Origin: an uncultured Pelagibacteraceae bacterium
Lineage (GTDB): Bacteria; Pseudomonadota; Alphaproteobacteria; Pelagibacterales; Pelagibacteraceae
Reading direction: 5' to 3'
NCBI GenBank assembly: GCA_902591535.1
Contig: CACJBA010000008.1
Coordinates: forward strand, 1 to 48,873
Length of the DNA stretch: 48,873 nt
This document shows positions 41,615-48,873 of this stretch, in pieces. Every line of letters begins with the position of its first letter. Positions within the stretch are counted from its first letter, which is position 1. The position numbers were made by a program, and so were the translations under genes. The notes under the pieces were generated by a model. It did no database searches. It saw only the letters and a list, made by a program, of their open reading frames with translations, and was not told the origin of the DNA.

Positions 41615-41867
41615 TATCTAAAAGTTTCCAAAAATTAAACTTTTTTTTCTTTTTTTTGTTTGTTTGCTTAACGTATTCTATTACATTTTGTGTATCATTT
41701 TCCAAAACAGGTAAATTTTTTGAATATATTTTAATTTTTTCATCATTGTTTTTATAGGATCTGTATGATTTTTTCTTATTTTCATCTGAAAAATAATACC
41801 TCCCAGTCAAAAAAATAAATAAAACTATTACAAGAATAAATATTAAGTACTTAATTTCTTTTAGCAT
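41607..41867 (-). CDS. Small single-span membrane protein in the SPOR-gene position
   Basis: An 86-residue protein with one N-terminal membrane helix (about 7-24) and a Lys/Asn-rich soluble part. In most Alphaproteobacteria a SPOR-domain protein lies between argS and nagZ. Here the slot holds only a membrane anchor and about 60 residues, with no SPOR fold visible. It may be a reduced version. The start overlaps argS as TAATG and the stop overlaps nagZ by 8 bases, so it is embedded in the operon and probably real. Confidence 0.65.
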   Translation of the reverse strand: MLKEIKYLIFILVIVLFIFLTGRYYFSDENKKKSYRSYKNNDEKIKIYSKNLPVLENDTQNVIEYVKQTNKKKKKKFNFWKLLDND

Positions 41868-43600
41868 TACATTTTATCTGGTGTATCTACACCTACTATA
41901 TCCATTCCTGATTTTACAACGTTAGATATTGCTTTTAAAAAAATTAATTTATCTGGTGAAACTGTTTTTTGATCATTAATAAATCTTTTTTCTGGGTTTT
42001 GTTTGCCAAGATTCCAATATGAGTGAAATTCTGAAGCAAGATCATATAAATAAACAGGTATTCTATGTGGTTCTAATTTTGAACTAGCTGCATCGATACA
42101 TTTAGGCCATTCTGAAATCTTTTTTAAAATTTTGATCTCATCATTTGAATATTCAAAACTAAAATCATCTAATTTAATATTTGAATTTAAATCTTTTCCA
42201 ATGTGTCTAAAAACAGATGAAATTCTAGCATAACAATATTGAACATAATATAACGGATTATCTTTTGATTTTTCTTTTACAGCATCAAAATCAAAATCTA
42301 GTTCTACATCACTGCTTCTGTTTAGCATGATAAATCTAGTTGCATCTTTTCCAACTTCCTCAATTAAATCATCAACTGTAATGTAGTCACCCTTTCTTTT
42401 AGACATCTTAAAGGGTTTATTATCTTTGATTAATTTTACAAGCTGACTAATTTTACAAATCAATTTATCTTTTTTTCCCGATAAAGCTTCAACAGATGAT
42501 GAAATTCTTTTGATGTAACCAGCATGATCTGCACCAAGAATATTTATTAAATAATCAAATTTACGATCTACTTTGTTTTTGTGATAAGCAACATCACTTG
42601 CAAAATAAGTCCAAGCACCGTCAGATTTTTGTAATGCTCTATCTTTATCATCACCAAAATCAGTAGATTTAAAAAGTAACTGTTCTCGTTCTATCCAGTT
42701 TTTATCGTCTTCTCCAGCTGGAGCTTTAATTTTTCCTTTATATACAAATTTATTTTTCTCTAAAAATTTTATTACACTCTCTACTTCGTTGTTTAAAACA
42801 ATGGTTTTTTCACTAACAAAATTATCATGGTTAATACCTAAACTCTTAAGGTTCTTTTTAATTAAAAGTAGCGCCTGTTCTATTGATAAAGCTGTTAGCT
42901 TATCGCTTATTTCATCATAATTATCAAAATTTAGATCTGAATTTTCTGAAACTATATTTTTTGCAAAATCGATAAGGTAATCACCTGGATATAAATCAGG
43001 ATTATCTTGTGGGAACTTTTCATTAAGTTTTACTTCCCTAATTCTAAAGTATACAGATTTTGTAAAATTTATAATCTGATTACCATAATCATTTACATAA
43101 TACTCTTTTGTAACCTTATGTTTATTAAATATTAATACATTAGATATAACATCACCTAAAATAGCTCCTCTGCAGTGACCAACATGTAAGGGTCCCGTAG
43201 GATTGGCTGATACAAATTCAACCAGATAATTATTTTTTTTCTCTTTCTCATTAATTCCAAATTTTTCAGCGTTATCAATAATTTCTTTGATAAAGTTTGA
43301 CCAAAAAGATGGCTTAAATTTAATGTTTATGAAACCAGGTTTAGCAACAGATATTGACTCGATTTGATCATCATTATTTTTAATTTCAGGCACAAGTTTT
43401 TCAGCTAATTCTATTGGAGAGGTTTTATTTAGTTTAGATAAAACCATTGCAACATTAGTTGAAATATCACAATCAAATTTTGGAGGTGGTATCTCCGCAT
43501 TAATGCCATTAATACTTTCTGGAACTATAAGTTGATTTTTTTTACTAAGCTCAACAATAATGGATTTAATTTTATCTAGGTATAATTCAAAAATATTCAT
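41867..43600 (-). CDS. argS: Arginyl-tRNA synthetase
   Basis: Class I synthetase with HVGH (139-142) in SANPTGPLHVGHCRGA and KMSKR in FKMSKRKGDYI. The C-terminal DALR-type anticodon domain is present (YCYARISSVFRHI). 577 aa is in the family range. The ATG overlaps the dgt stop as ATGA. Confidence 0.98.
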   Translation of the reverse strand: MNIFELYLDKIKSIIVELSKKNQLIVPESINGINAEIPPPKFDCDISTNVAMVLSKLNKTSPIELAEKLVPEIKNNDDQIESISVAKPGFINIKFKPSFWSNFIKEIIDNAEKFGINEKEKKNNYLVEFVSANPTGPLHVGHCRGAILGDVISNVLIFNKHKVTKEYYVNDYGNQIINFTKSVYFRIREVKLNEKFPQDNPDLYPGDYLIDFAKNIVSENSDLNFDNYDEISDKLTALSIEQALLLIKKNLKSLGINHDNFVSEKTIVLNNEVESVIKFLEKNKFVYKGKIKAPAGEDDKNWIEREQLLFKSTDFGDDKDRALQKSDGAWTYFASDVAYHKNKVDRKFDYLINILGADHAGYIKRISSSVEALSGKKDKLICKISQLVKLIKDNKPFKMSKRKGDYITVDDLIEEVGKDATRFIMLNRSSDVELDFDFDAVKEKSKDNPLYYVQYCYARISSVFRHIGKDLNSNIKLDDFSFEYSNDEIKILKKISEWPKCIDAASSKLEPHRIPVYLYDLASEFHSYWNLGKQNPEKRFINDQKTVSPDKLIFLKAISNVVKSGMDIVGVDTPDKM

Positions 43601-44715
43601 TTATTATCGTTATAAAGGTTAATAGCATATCTATCTGTCATACCAGATATAAAATCTGAAATAGCTCTATATTTGTCTTTAGTCAATTGCTCTTTGGTCA
43701 GAAATTTTCTAGGATTTAATTTAATTATTTTAAATAATTTCTCAATTATCCTTTTACCTCTTTGATTCTTATCAAGTACTGATTTATTGTCATACATTCT
43801 ATTTCTTAAAAATGATCTGATTTCTTGTTCTGAATTTTCTATTTTACTTGAAAAAGAAACTATTAATTGATTTGATTTTGATACATCTTTTAATGACTTA
43901 ATTTTTAATTTTTTAATATTTTTTTCAGTATTACTTAATAAATCTCTAATCATAATATCAATCGAGTCTCTAATGATTTGATAAATAGCAATTTTATAAT
44001 TTTTTTTATTAATTTTGTTTTTATATTTTTGATAAATGTCTTTAAAAAAATCTAATTCAACTAATTCCTCAAGTTTAAATAGGTTTGCTTTAATTCCATC
44101 TTGAATATCATGATTATTATATGCAATGTCATCTGATATGGCTGATATTTGAGCTTCTAATGATGGATAAGTATTAAATTTAATTTTATTCTTCAAAACT
44201 TTTAAACCAATTAGTTTATTGATCATGTTTAGATCATCTACTGGTCCATTATGTTTTAAAAGTCCTTCTAAAGTTTCAAGAGTTAGGTTTAGTCCAGCAA
44301 ATTTAAAATATTTATTCTCTAAAAACATAACTATTCTTAGTGTCTGTAAATTGTGATCAAAACCACCATAATTTTGCATACATTCATCCAGAGCATCCTC
44401 CCCTGCATGGCCAAATGGTGTATGCCCTAAATCATGCGCAAGACTTAAGGTTTCAGCTAAATCTTCATTTAATTTTAAATACTTGGCTATTGATCTTGCT
44501 ATTTGAGCAACTTCAATTGAGTGTGTTATTCTGGTTCTGAAATGATCCCCTTCTGTATTAACAAATACTTGGGTTTTGTGCTTTAATCTTCTAAATGATG
44601 CGCTATGAATTATACGATCTCTGTCACGCTGAAAAGGAGATCTATATTTTGAATTAGCTTCTTTATTAAGTCTACCTTTACTTTTAAATACGCCTAACAA
44701 AGTGTCTTTTTTCAT
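43597..44715 (-). CDS. dgt: Deoxyguanosinetriphosphate triphosphohydrolase-like protein
   Basis: HD-domain dNTPase that hydrolyses dNTPs to nucleoside and triphosphate. The metal motif HSIEVAQIARSI...SLAHDLGHTPFGHAGED (about 64-110) is complete, with the typical FRRLKHKTQVF near the N-terminus. 372 aa matches the alphaproteobacterial group. First gene of the leftward unit leading through argS, nagZ and scpAB to tatABC. Divergent from the Fe-S carrier gene with a 50-base spacer. Confidence 0.94.
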   Translation of the reverse strand: MKKDTLLGVFKSKGRLNKEANSKYRSPFQRDRDRIIHSASFRRLKHKTQVFVNTEGDHFRTRITHSIEVAQIARSIAKYLKLNEDLAETLSLAHDLGHTPFGHAGEDALDECMQNYGGFDHNLQTLRIVMFLENKYFKFAGLNLTLETLEGLLKHNGPVDDLNMINKLIGLKVLKNKIKFNTYPSLEAQISAISDDIAYNNHDIQDGIKANLFKLEELVELDFFKDIYQKYKNKINKKNYKIAIYQIIRDSIDIMIRDLLSNTEKNIKKLKIKSLKDVSKSNQLIVSFSSKIENSEQEIRSFLRNRMYDNKSVLDKNQRGKRIIEKLFKIIKLNPRKFLTKEQLTKDKYRAISDFISGMTDRYAINLYNDNK

Positions 44716-44740
44716 CCTTTAATTTAAATAATTAAGTATT

Positions 44741-44753
44741 ATATTAGTAATAT
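44741..44753. promoter_or_regulatory. Short palindrome between dgt and the Fe-S carrier gene
   Basis: ATATTA-G-TAATAT sits in the 50-base divergent spacer. It may be an operator for either gene; AT-rich composition makes chance likely. Confidence 0.2.
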
Positions 44754-44765
44754 CAGTGTTGAGAC

Positions 44766-45083
44766 ATGATTAAAGAAATTAAATTTACGGATAAAGCGTT
44801 AAAACAAATAGATAATTTGTTATCAAAAAAAGACAAAGGATCATTCTTTAGAATCGCTATTAAAGGTGGAGGCTGCTCTGGTTTTCAATATGAATTTACT
44901 TTTGATAAATCAAAACAAGATGATGATTTAAATTATCAAAATATTTTAATTGATAAAACTTCAGCTGATTTGCTTAAAGGATCTGAAGTTGATTATGTTT
45001 CTGAACTAATTGGTGAACAATTCAAAATTTCTAATCCACAAACCAAATCTTCATGTGGTTGTGGAGTTTCTTTCTCTCTTTAA
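44766..45083 (+). CDS. erpA: A-type iron-sulfur carrier (ErpA/IscA family)
   Basis: Delivers Fe-S clusters to apoproteins. The three conserved cysteines are Cys37 (GGGCSGFQYEF), Cys97 and Cys99 (SSCGCGVSF). 105 aa is normal. Position next to dgt and xthA is the alphaproteobacterial ErpA setting; IscA or SufA cannot be excluded from sequence. The stop overlaps the xthA ATG (TAATG). Confidence 0.92.
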   Translation: MIKEIKFTDKALKQIDNLLSKKDKGSFFRIAIKGGGCSGFQYEFTFDKSKQDDDLNYQNILIDKTSADLLKGSEVDYVSELIGEQFKISNPQTKSSCGCGVSFSL

Positions 45084-45859
45084 TGCTCATTTCATCTTGG
45101 AATGTAAACTCGGTAAGAGCAAGAATTGAAAATATCAAAAGCTATTTATTAAAATATAAACCTGATATTTTAATGATGCAGGAAATCAAAACTGAGGATG
45201 TTAATTTTCCATATGATGATTTTTCATCAATGGACTATGAAAGTCATGTATTTGGTCAAAAAAGTTACAATGGTGTAGCGATCATCTCAAAAAATAAATT
45301 AAAAAATGTCAAAACAGATTTAATTAAGGATAAGTTAAAACAATCAAGAATAATTTCAGCTGAATTTGAATATAAGAAAAAAAACATTCAATTAATTAAT
45401 ATTTATACTCCAAACGGAAATCCTGTAGATACTGAAAAATATGATTATAAAAAAAATTGGCTTGATCAATTAATAAAACAATTAAAAAGTTTATCTAAAA
45501 AAAATTCAAATATTATTTTAGCAGGTGATTTTAATATCATTCCATCAGCTGAAGATGTTTACAATGTTAAAAGTTTTGAAGACGATGCTTTATACCGACT
45601 TGAAATAAGAAAAAAATTTAGAGAAATGATCAATCTTGGTTTTAATGACGTCTACAGACATTTTTATGAAGATAAAGAAGGATATACATTTTGGGATTAT
45701 ATGAGAGGTGCATGGCAAAAAAATAATGGGATGCGAATTGATCATTTTTTAGTATCAAACTCAATAATTGATCAAATCAAAGATATTAATATTAATAAAG
45801 ATCCACGTGGAAGAGAAAAGCCCTCTGATCACACACCTATTGAGATTAATTTAGCTTAA
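45083..45859 (+). CDS. xthA: Exodeoxyribonuclease III
   Basis: AP endonuclease/3' exonuclease of base-excision repair (258 aa). The start is placed at 45083, where TAATG couples it to the upstream gene and the protein begins MLISSWNVNSVRAR as in the family; a longer frame from 45053 would overlap 31 bases. Asn7, Glu34 (MMQEIK), GDFNIIPS and the terminal Asp249-His250 (SDHTPI) form the expected active site. Convergent with the dehydrogenase gene by 9 bases. Confidence 0.97.
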   Translation: MLISSWNVNSVRARIENIKSYLLKYKPDILMMQEIKTEDVNFPYDDFSSMDYESHVFGQKSYNGVAIISKNKLKNVKTDLIKDKLKQSRIISAEFEYKKKNIQLINIYTPNGNPVDTEKYDYKKNWLDQLIKQLKSLSKKNSNIILAGDFNIIPSAEDVYNVKSFEDDALYRLEIRKKFREMINLGFNDVYRHFYEDKEGYTFWDYMRGAWQKNNGMRIDHFLVSNSIIDQIKDININKDPRGREKPSDHTPIEINLA

Positions 45860-46849
45860 AGATTTAATTTTATTTACTAATTCTTCGTTAATATTTCTTG
45901 GACCAGTGTCCATTCTATTTTTATGACGTCTTTCACCTGGTAATCTTACTTCACCCATTGATTTCATTTTTTCAAAAAATTCCTCAGCATGTTTTTGCCA
46001 ATTAGTACCTGATGTTTTATCTGGGTTAATTGCCAATATAAATTCACCACCACTTGGGGGACCACCATCATTATTATCTTTAGCTGCTGTTTCAAAACTA
46101 AAATTATCACCAACTAACGCACCTGCCATTAATTCTACCATCATTGCAATTGCAGATCCTTTGTAACCACCAAAGGGTAATAAAACTCCACCATCAGCAA
46201 TTTCTGCTGGATCAGTCGTTTCTTTACCATCTTTAGTTAATCCAGTTCCAAGTGGAACTTTGTGCCCTTCTCTTTTAGCAACTTGAACTTCACCCATTGC
46301 CATTGAAGCTGTTGCCATATCATAAACAACTGGTGTTTTACCTGGACGTGGCCAAGCAAACGAAATTGGGTTTGTTCCAAATAATGGCTTTATTGCACCA
46401 GCAGGTGCAACAGCAGGCTTGTAAGATGTACAAGCAAATGCAACTAAACCTTCCTCTGCTAATTTTTCTGTTTCAGGCCACATAGCAGCCATGTGATGTG
46501 AATTATTTATTGCTAATACCGCAACACCATTTTCTTTTGCAGCTTTTGCTAGTTCAGGCAACCCTTTATTTAATACAACAGGAGCTAAACAATTATTTCC
46601 TTCAACTTTAATTACTGATGGAGATATTTTTTTTACTTCAGGTTTCCCTTTTCCATTTATCTTTCCACCTTTAAGACCTGTTACATAAGCTGGCAATCTA
46701 AATAAACCGTGCGATACAGAACCATCTCTTTCAGCGTTTCTGATTAAGTCAGATAAAATTGATGCTGTTTCATCATCACAACCATTTGCTAAAAGAGTTT
46801 TTTTAGCTAATTCAAATATTTCGTTTAAAGTTAATGAAACTGTACTCAT
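45851..46849 (-). CDS. Ldh_2 family (malate/lactate-type) NAD(P)-dependent dehydrogenase
   Basis: Member of the Ldh_2 fold that includes malate/L-lactate dehydrogenase, DpkA (delta1-piperideine-2-carboxylate reductase) and ureidoglycolate dehydrogenase. The SHG motif (His47) and NNSHHMAAMW (His118-His119), plus GTNPISFAWPRP and PFGGYKGSAIAMMVEL, are family marks. 332 aa is normal. The substrate cannot be set from sequence; a DpkA-like role in proline or lysine metabolism is plausible. The ATG overlaps the zur stop (TAATG), so it lies in the zinc operon. Confidence 0.88.
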   Translation of the reverse strand: MSTVSLTLNEIFELAKKTLLANGCDDETASILSDLIRNAERDGSVSHGLFRLPAYVTGLKGGKINGKGKPEVKKISPSVIKVEGNNCLAPVVLNKGLPELAKAAKENGVAVLAINNSHHMAAMWPETEKLAEEGLVAFACTSYKPAVAPAGAIKPLFGTNPISFAWPRPGKTPVVYDMATASMAMGEVQVAKREGHKVPLGTGLTKDGKETTDPAEIADGGVLLPFGGYKGSAIAMMVELMAGALVGDNFSFETAAKDNNDGGPPSGGEFILAINPDKTSGTNWQKHAEEFFEKMKSMGEVRLPGERRHKNRMDTGPRNINEELVNKIKSLS

Positions 46850-47247
46850 TATTTTGATTTACATTTTTTACATAAACCAAAAAATTCTAAATTATATTTG
46901 CTATATTTCATTCCAGAGTCATCTGAAAAATTAGATAAATATTTTGAAAGTTTTGAATTACTTATTTCAGATACATTTTCACAACTCTCACAAATTGAAA
47001 AAGCGGTAGCTTTTGAAATTTGACAACTAGAATTTTGGCAAGCAATAAAGGCATTTCTACTTTCTATCTTATGAATTTTTCCAATTTCAACTAACTTATC
47101 TAAAGCTCTGTAAACTTGTAGTGGTGCTTTAATTCCTTTTTTTTGAACATTAAAAAGAATTGAATAAGCCTTCATAGGCCCACCAGATTTATCAATAAGA
47201 TCAAAAATGATTTTTTGATTTTTTGATAGGTTATGTTCTTTTTGCAT
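46849..47247 (-). CDS. zur: Fur-family zinc uptake regulator Zur
   Basis: A 132-residue Fur-type winged-helix repressor. Cys86/Cys89 (CESC) and Cys126/Cys129 (CKKC) form the structural zinc site; Cys70 and Cys75 may help zinc sensing. Adjacency to znuBC (25-base gap) and Zur-like boxes at the operon head support Zur rather than Fur. It would repress its own operon when zinc is sufficient. Confidence 0.93.
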   Translation of the reverse strand: MQKEHNLSKNQKIIFDLIDKSGGPMKAYSILFNVQKKGIKAPLQVYRALDKLVEIGKIHKIESRNAFIACQNSSCQISKATAFSICESCENVSEISNSKLSKYLSNFSDDSGMKYSKYNLEFFGLCKKCKSK

Positions 47248-47271
47248 TTTTAAATTCTTATCAATTAGTTA

Positions 47272-48075
47272 TCAGTTTTTCAATTTAATCGATTGTTTAA
47301 TATTAAGTAAAGACAATATAAATAAGGCTAAAGCGGCCATGATTATTGAAGGCCCAGATGATGTATTGAATTCTAGCGATGAAAATAGTCCTAACAACAC
47401 TGATAATAATCCGCCAATTATTGAAAATAAAACCATCTTTTGTGGACTATTAGAAATATTTCTAGCCATCGCTGCTGGAATAATAAGCATACCTGTAATC
47501 AATAATAATCCTACCATTTTAATTGATATGGCTATTACAGCAGCCATAAGAATTGTAAAAATAGCTTTTGCTCTATCAGGGTTTAGTCCTTCAGCCTCTG
47601 CTAACTCATAATTAACTGTCGATGCAAACAATGGTTTCCAAATTAATTTTAGAACTATTAAAATTACAGCTCCACCAGTCCAGATGATTAACAAATCATC
47701 AGTTGTTACAGCTAATATATCACCAAATAAAAGTCCCATGATATCAAAACGAATGAATGTTAAAAAACCTATCACTACTAATCCAACAGCTAAAGAAGAA
47801 TGCGCCAATAGACCAAGCAAAGCATCACCAGGTAAATTAGTTTTCTTCTGTAATTGAATTAAAATCAATGCAATTAGAGATGAAATAATAAATACTGAAA
47901 GAGCAATGTTTAATTCAAAAGAGTAAGCCAAAGTTACACCAAGTAAAGCTGAGTGAGCTAATGTATCGCCAAAGTAAGATAATCTTCTCCAAACCACAAA
48001 ACAACCAAGAGGTCCAGTTACTAAAGCTATACCTAAGCCTGCAATTAGTGCTCTTATAAAAAAATCATCAAACAT
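47272..48075 (-). CDS. znuB: Zinc ABC transporter permease ZnuB
   Basis: ABC-3 family permease with about eight membrane helices. LVTGPLGCFVVWRRLSYFGD, TLAHSALLGV and GLLLITGMLIIPAAMARN (in parts) are typical. 267 aa is normal. Follows znuC by one base. Confidence 0.95.
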   Translation of the reverse strand: MFDDFFIRALIAGLGIALVTGPLGCFVVWRRLSYFGDTLAHSALLGVTLAYSFELNIALSVFIISSLIALILIQLQKKTNLPGDALLGLLAHSSLAVGLVVIGFLTFIRFDIMGLLFGDILAVTTDDLLIIWTGGAVILIVLKLIWKPLFASTVNYELAEAEGLNPDRAKAIFTILMAAVIAISIKMVGLLLITGMLIIPAAMARNISNSPQKMVLFSIIGGLLSVLLGLFSSLEFNTSSGPSIIMAALALFILSLLNIKQSIKLKN

Positions 48076-48076
48076 A

Positions 48077-48823
48077 TTAGTTTTTCTTTATTTCACCTTT
48101 ATCCGAATGAACGTGATCATGTTTATGTTCATATACAGAAAGAATTTGAGATGCCTGTTCACCAAATAAGGTTTTATATTCATTGTTTTTAGCAACATCC
48201 ATTGGTGATCCAGAGCAACATACGTGACCATTTAAACAAACAACATGATCTGTTGCAGTCATGACTGTATGTAAATCATGAGATATTAATAAAATTCCAC
48301 AATTCAGTGTATCAGAAATTCTTTTTATTAATTCATATAAAGCAATCTCACCAGTGTAATCAACACCTTGAACAGGTTCATCAAGAACCAATAATTCAGG
48401 TTTTTTTGAAATAGCTCTTGCTATTAAAACTCTTTGAAATTCACCGCCTGATAAATTTCCTAAATTTTTATTTTTAAGATGGATAACACCTGTTAATGTA
48501 AGTGCTTCATCAATTGCCTCATCTTTTATATTTTCTGTTAGAAGCATAAAATCATAAACTCTTAACGGTAAAGTCCAATCAATAGATATTTTTTGAGGAA
48601 CATATCCAACTTTATTTGTGTATTTCTCAACACTTCCTTCTATGTTTTTGTAAATTCCTAATGCAATTTTTGCGGTAGTACTTTTTCCTGAACCATTAGG
48701 TCCAATAAGGGTAACAATCTTTCCTTTTTTAACAGTTAATGAAACACCTTCCACTAGCCATTTATCATTTTGTTTAAAACCAGCGTTATTTAATTTTACT
48801 AATGTACTATTTTCTGAGCTCAT
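48077..48823 (-). CDS. znuC: Zinc ABC transporter ATP-binding protein ZnuC
   Basis: ABC ATPase with Walker A GPNGSGKST (41-49), signature LSGGEFQRV and Walker B LLVLDEPVQGVD. The C-terminal tail carries an H-x-H-x-H-x-H run (His233-His239), a likely zinc-binding or sensing tail. 248 aa. Head of the operon znuC-znuB-zur-dehydrogenase; the binding protein znuA is probably just beyond the right edge, divergent. Confidence 0.95.
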   Translation of the reverse strand: MSSENSTLVKLNNAGFKQNDKWLVEGVSLTVKKGKIVTLIGPNGSGKSTTAKIALGIYKNIEGSVEKYTNKVGYVPQKISIDWTLPLRVYDFMLLTENIKDEAIDEALTLTGVIHLKNKNLGNLSGGEFQRVLIARAISKKPELLVLDEPVQGVDYTGEIALYELIKRISDTLNCGILLISHDLHTVMTATDHVVCLNGHVCCSGSPMDVAKNNEYKTLFGEQASQILSVYEHKHDHVHSDKGEIKKN

Positions 48824-48843
48824 ATATTGCTTGACTTATAAAT

Positions 48844-48861
48844 GTTATATTATTACATAAC
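48844..48861. promoter_or_regulatory. Candidate Zur box 1
   Basis: GTTAT-N8-ATAAC, a partly palindromic 18-mer 21 bases upstream of the znuC ATG. A TATAAG -10 for znuC (minus strand, 48840-48835) sits next to it, so a bound repressor would cover the -35 region. The predicted start of transcription is only about 5 bases from the ATG. Confidence 0.6.
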
Positions 48862-48873
48862 GTTATATTATAA
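48862..48873. promoter_or_regulatory. Candidate Zur box 2, cut by window edge
   Basis: GTTATATTATAA directly abuts box 1 and runs off the window. It matches the GTTATAnTATAAC-type alphaproteobacterial Zur motif better than box 1 does, as far as visible. Confidence 0.5.

Noticed and set aside
45053-45082. Ten-residue N-terminal extension of xthA
   Set aside because: It overlaps the Fe-S carrier gene by 31 bases, whereas the ATG at 45083 gives a TAATG junction and the usual family N-terminus.

Overview
The window is a gene-dense, very AT-rich stretch with gene order typical of Alphaproteobacteria. The run argS, nagZ, scpA, scpB, tatA, tatB, tatC, serS, yajC, secD, secF, with dgt, an A-type Fe-S carrier and xthA beside it, is the classic alphaproteobacterial arrangement. 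Very low GC, ATGA and TAATG gene overlaps, spacers mostly under 110 bases, almost no recognisable intrinsic terminators and lysine/asparagine/isoleucine-rich proteins point to a streamlined marine lineage of the SAR11/Pelagibacterales type. The taxon is inferred from gene order and composition; no rRNA gene is present.

Layout: 1-5281 is a leftward run of holB (cut by the window edge), tmk, a D,D-carboxypeptidase, an RlpA-like SPOR lipoprotein, an MltB-like lytic transglycosylase and a RarD-type transporter. 5389-17943 is an unusual accessory block of eight genes, all predicted to be exported. It holds three caspase/metacaspase-fold proteins (547, 888 and 918 aa) with intact His/Cys dyads, a tandem-SHOCT protein, a TPR plus trypsin-like serine protease, a DUF4384-like protein, a coiled-coil LPP20-like protein and a small lipoprotein. 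18080-28306 returns to housekeeping genes: tRNA-Ser(UGA), sdhE, recG, a DUF502 membrane protein with a 25-codon microprotein beside it, an M48 metalloprotease, a methyltransferase-like protein, tRNA-Lys(UUU), tgt, a cyclophilin, coaD, gyrA and ssb. 28395-33861 has uvrA, a PuuD-like membrane protein and acetoacetyl-CoA synthetase. 33923-44715 is the leftward secretion/segregation/translation cluster secF to dgt. 44766-45859 carries the Fe-S carrier and xthA on the plus strand. 45851-48823 is a zinc-uptake operon (znuC, znuB, zur, a Ldh_2-family dehydrogenase) headed by two probable Zur boxes at the right edge.

The caspase block is the most notable content. Its three transcription units (SHOCT-caspase leftward; protease-DUF4384-LPP20 rightward; caspase-caspase-lipoprotein leftward) are tightly coupled internally. 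Every caspase domain contains a canonical EF-hand-type loop, one gene contains a perfect 177-bp internal duplication, and two of the unit promoters share the element CGTTA-N6-GGTTA with 11-bp half-site spacing. Together this suggests a regulated, calcium-linked, envelope-located proteolytic system; its biological role cannot be read from the sequence.

No stretch longer than about 300 bases lacks a gene. The longest spacers are 8410-8583 (divergent promoter region inside the caspase block) and 17944-18079 (between the 918-aa caspase and tRNA-Ser). No CRISPR array, insertion sequence, integrase, riboswitch or origin was recognised.
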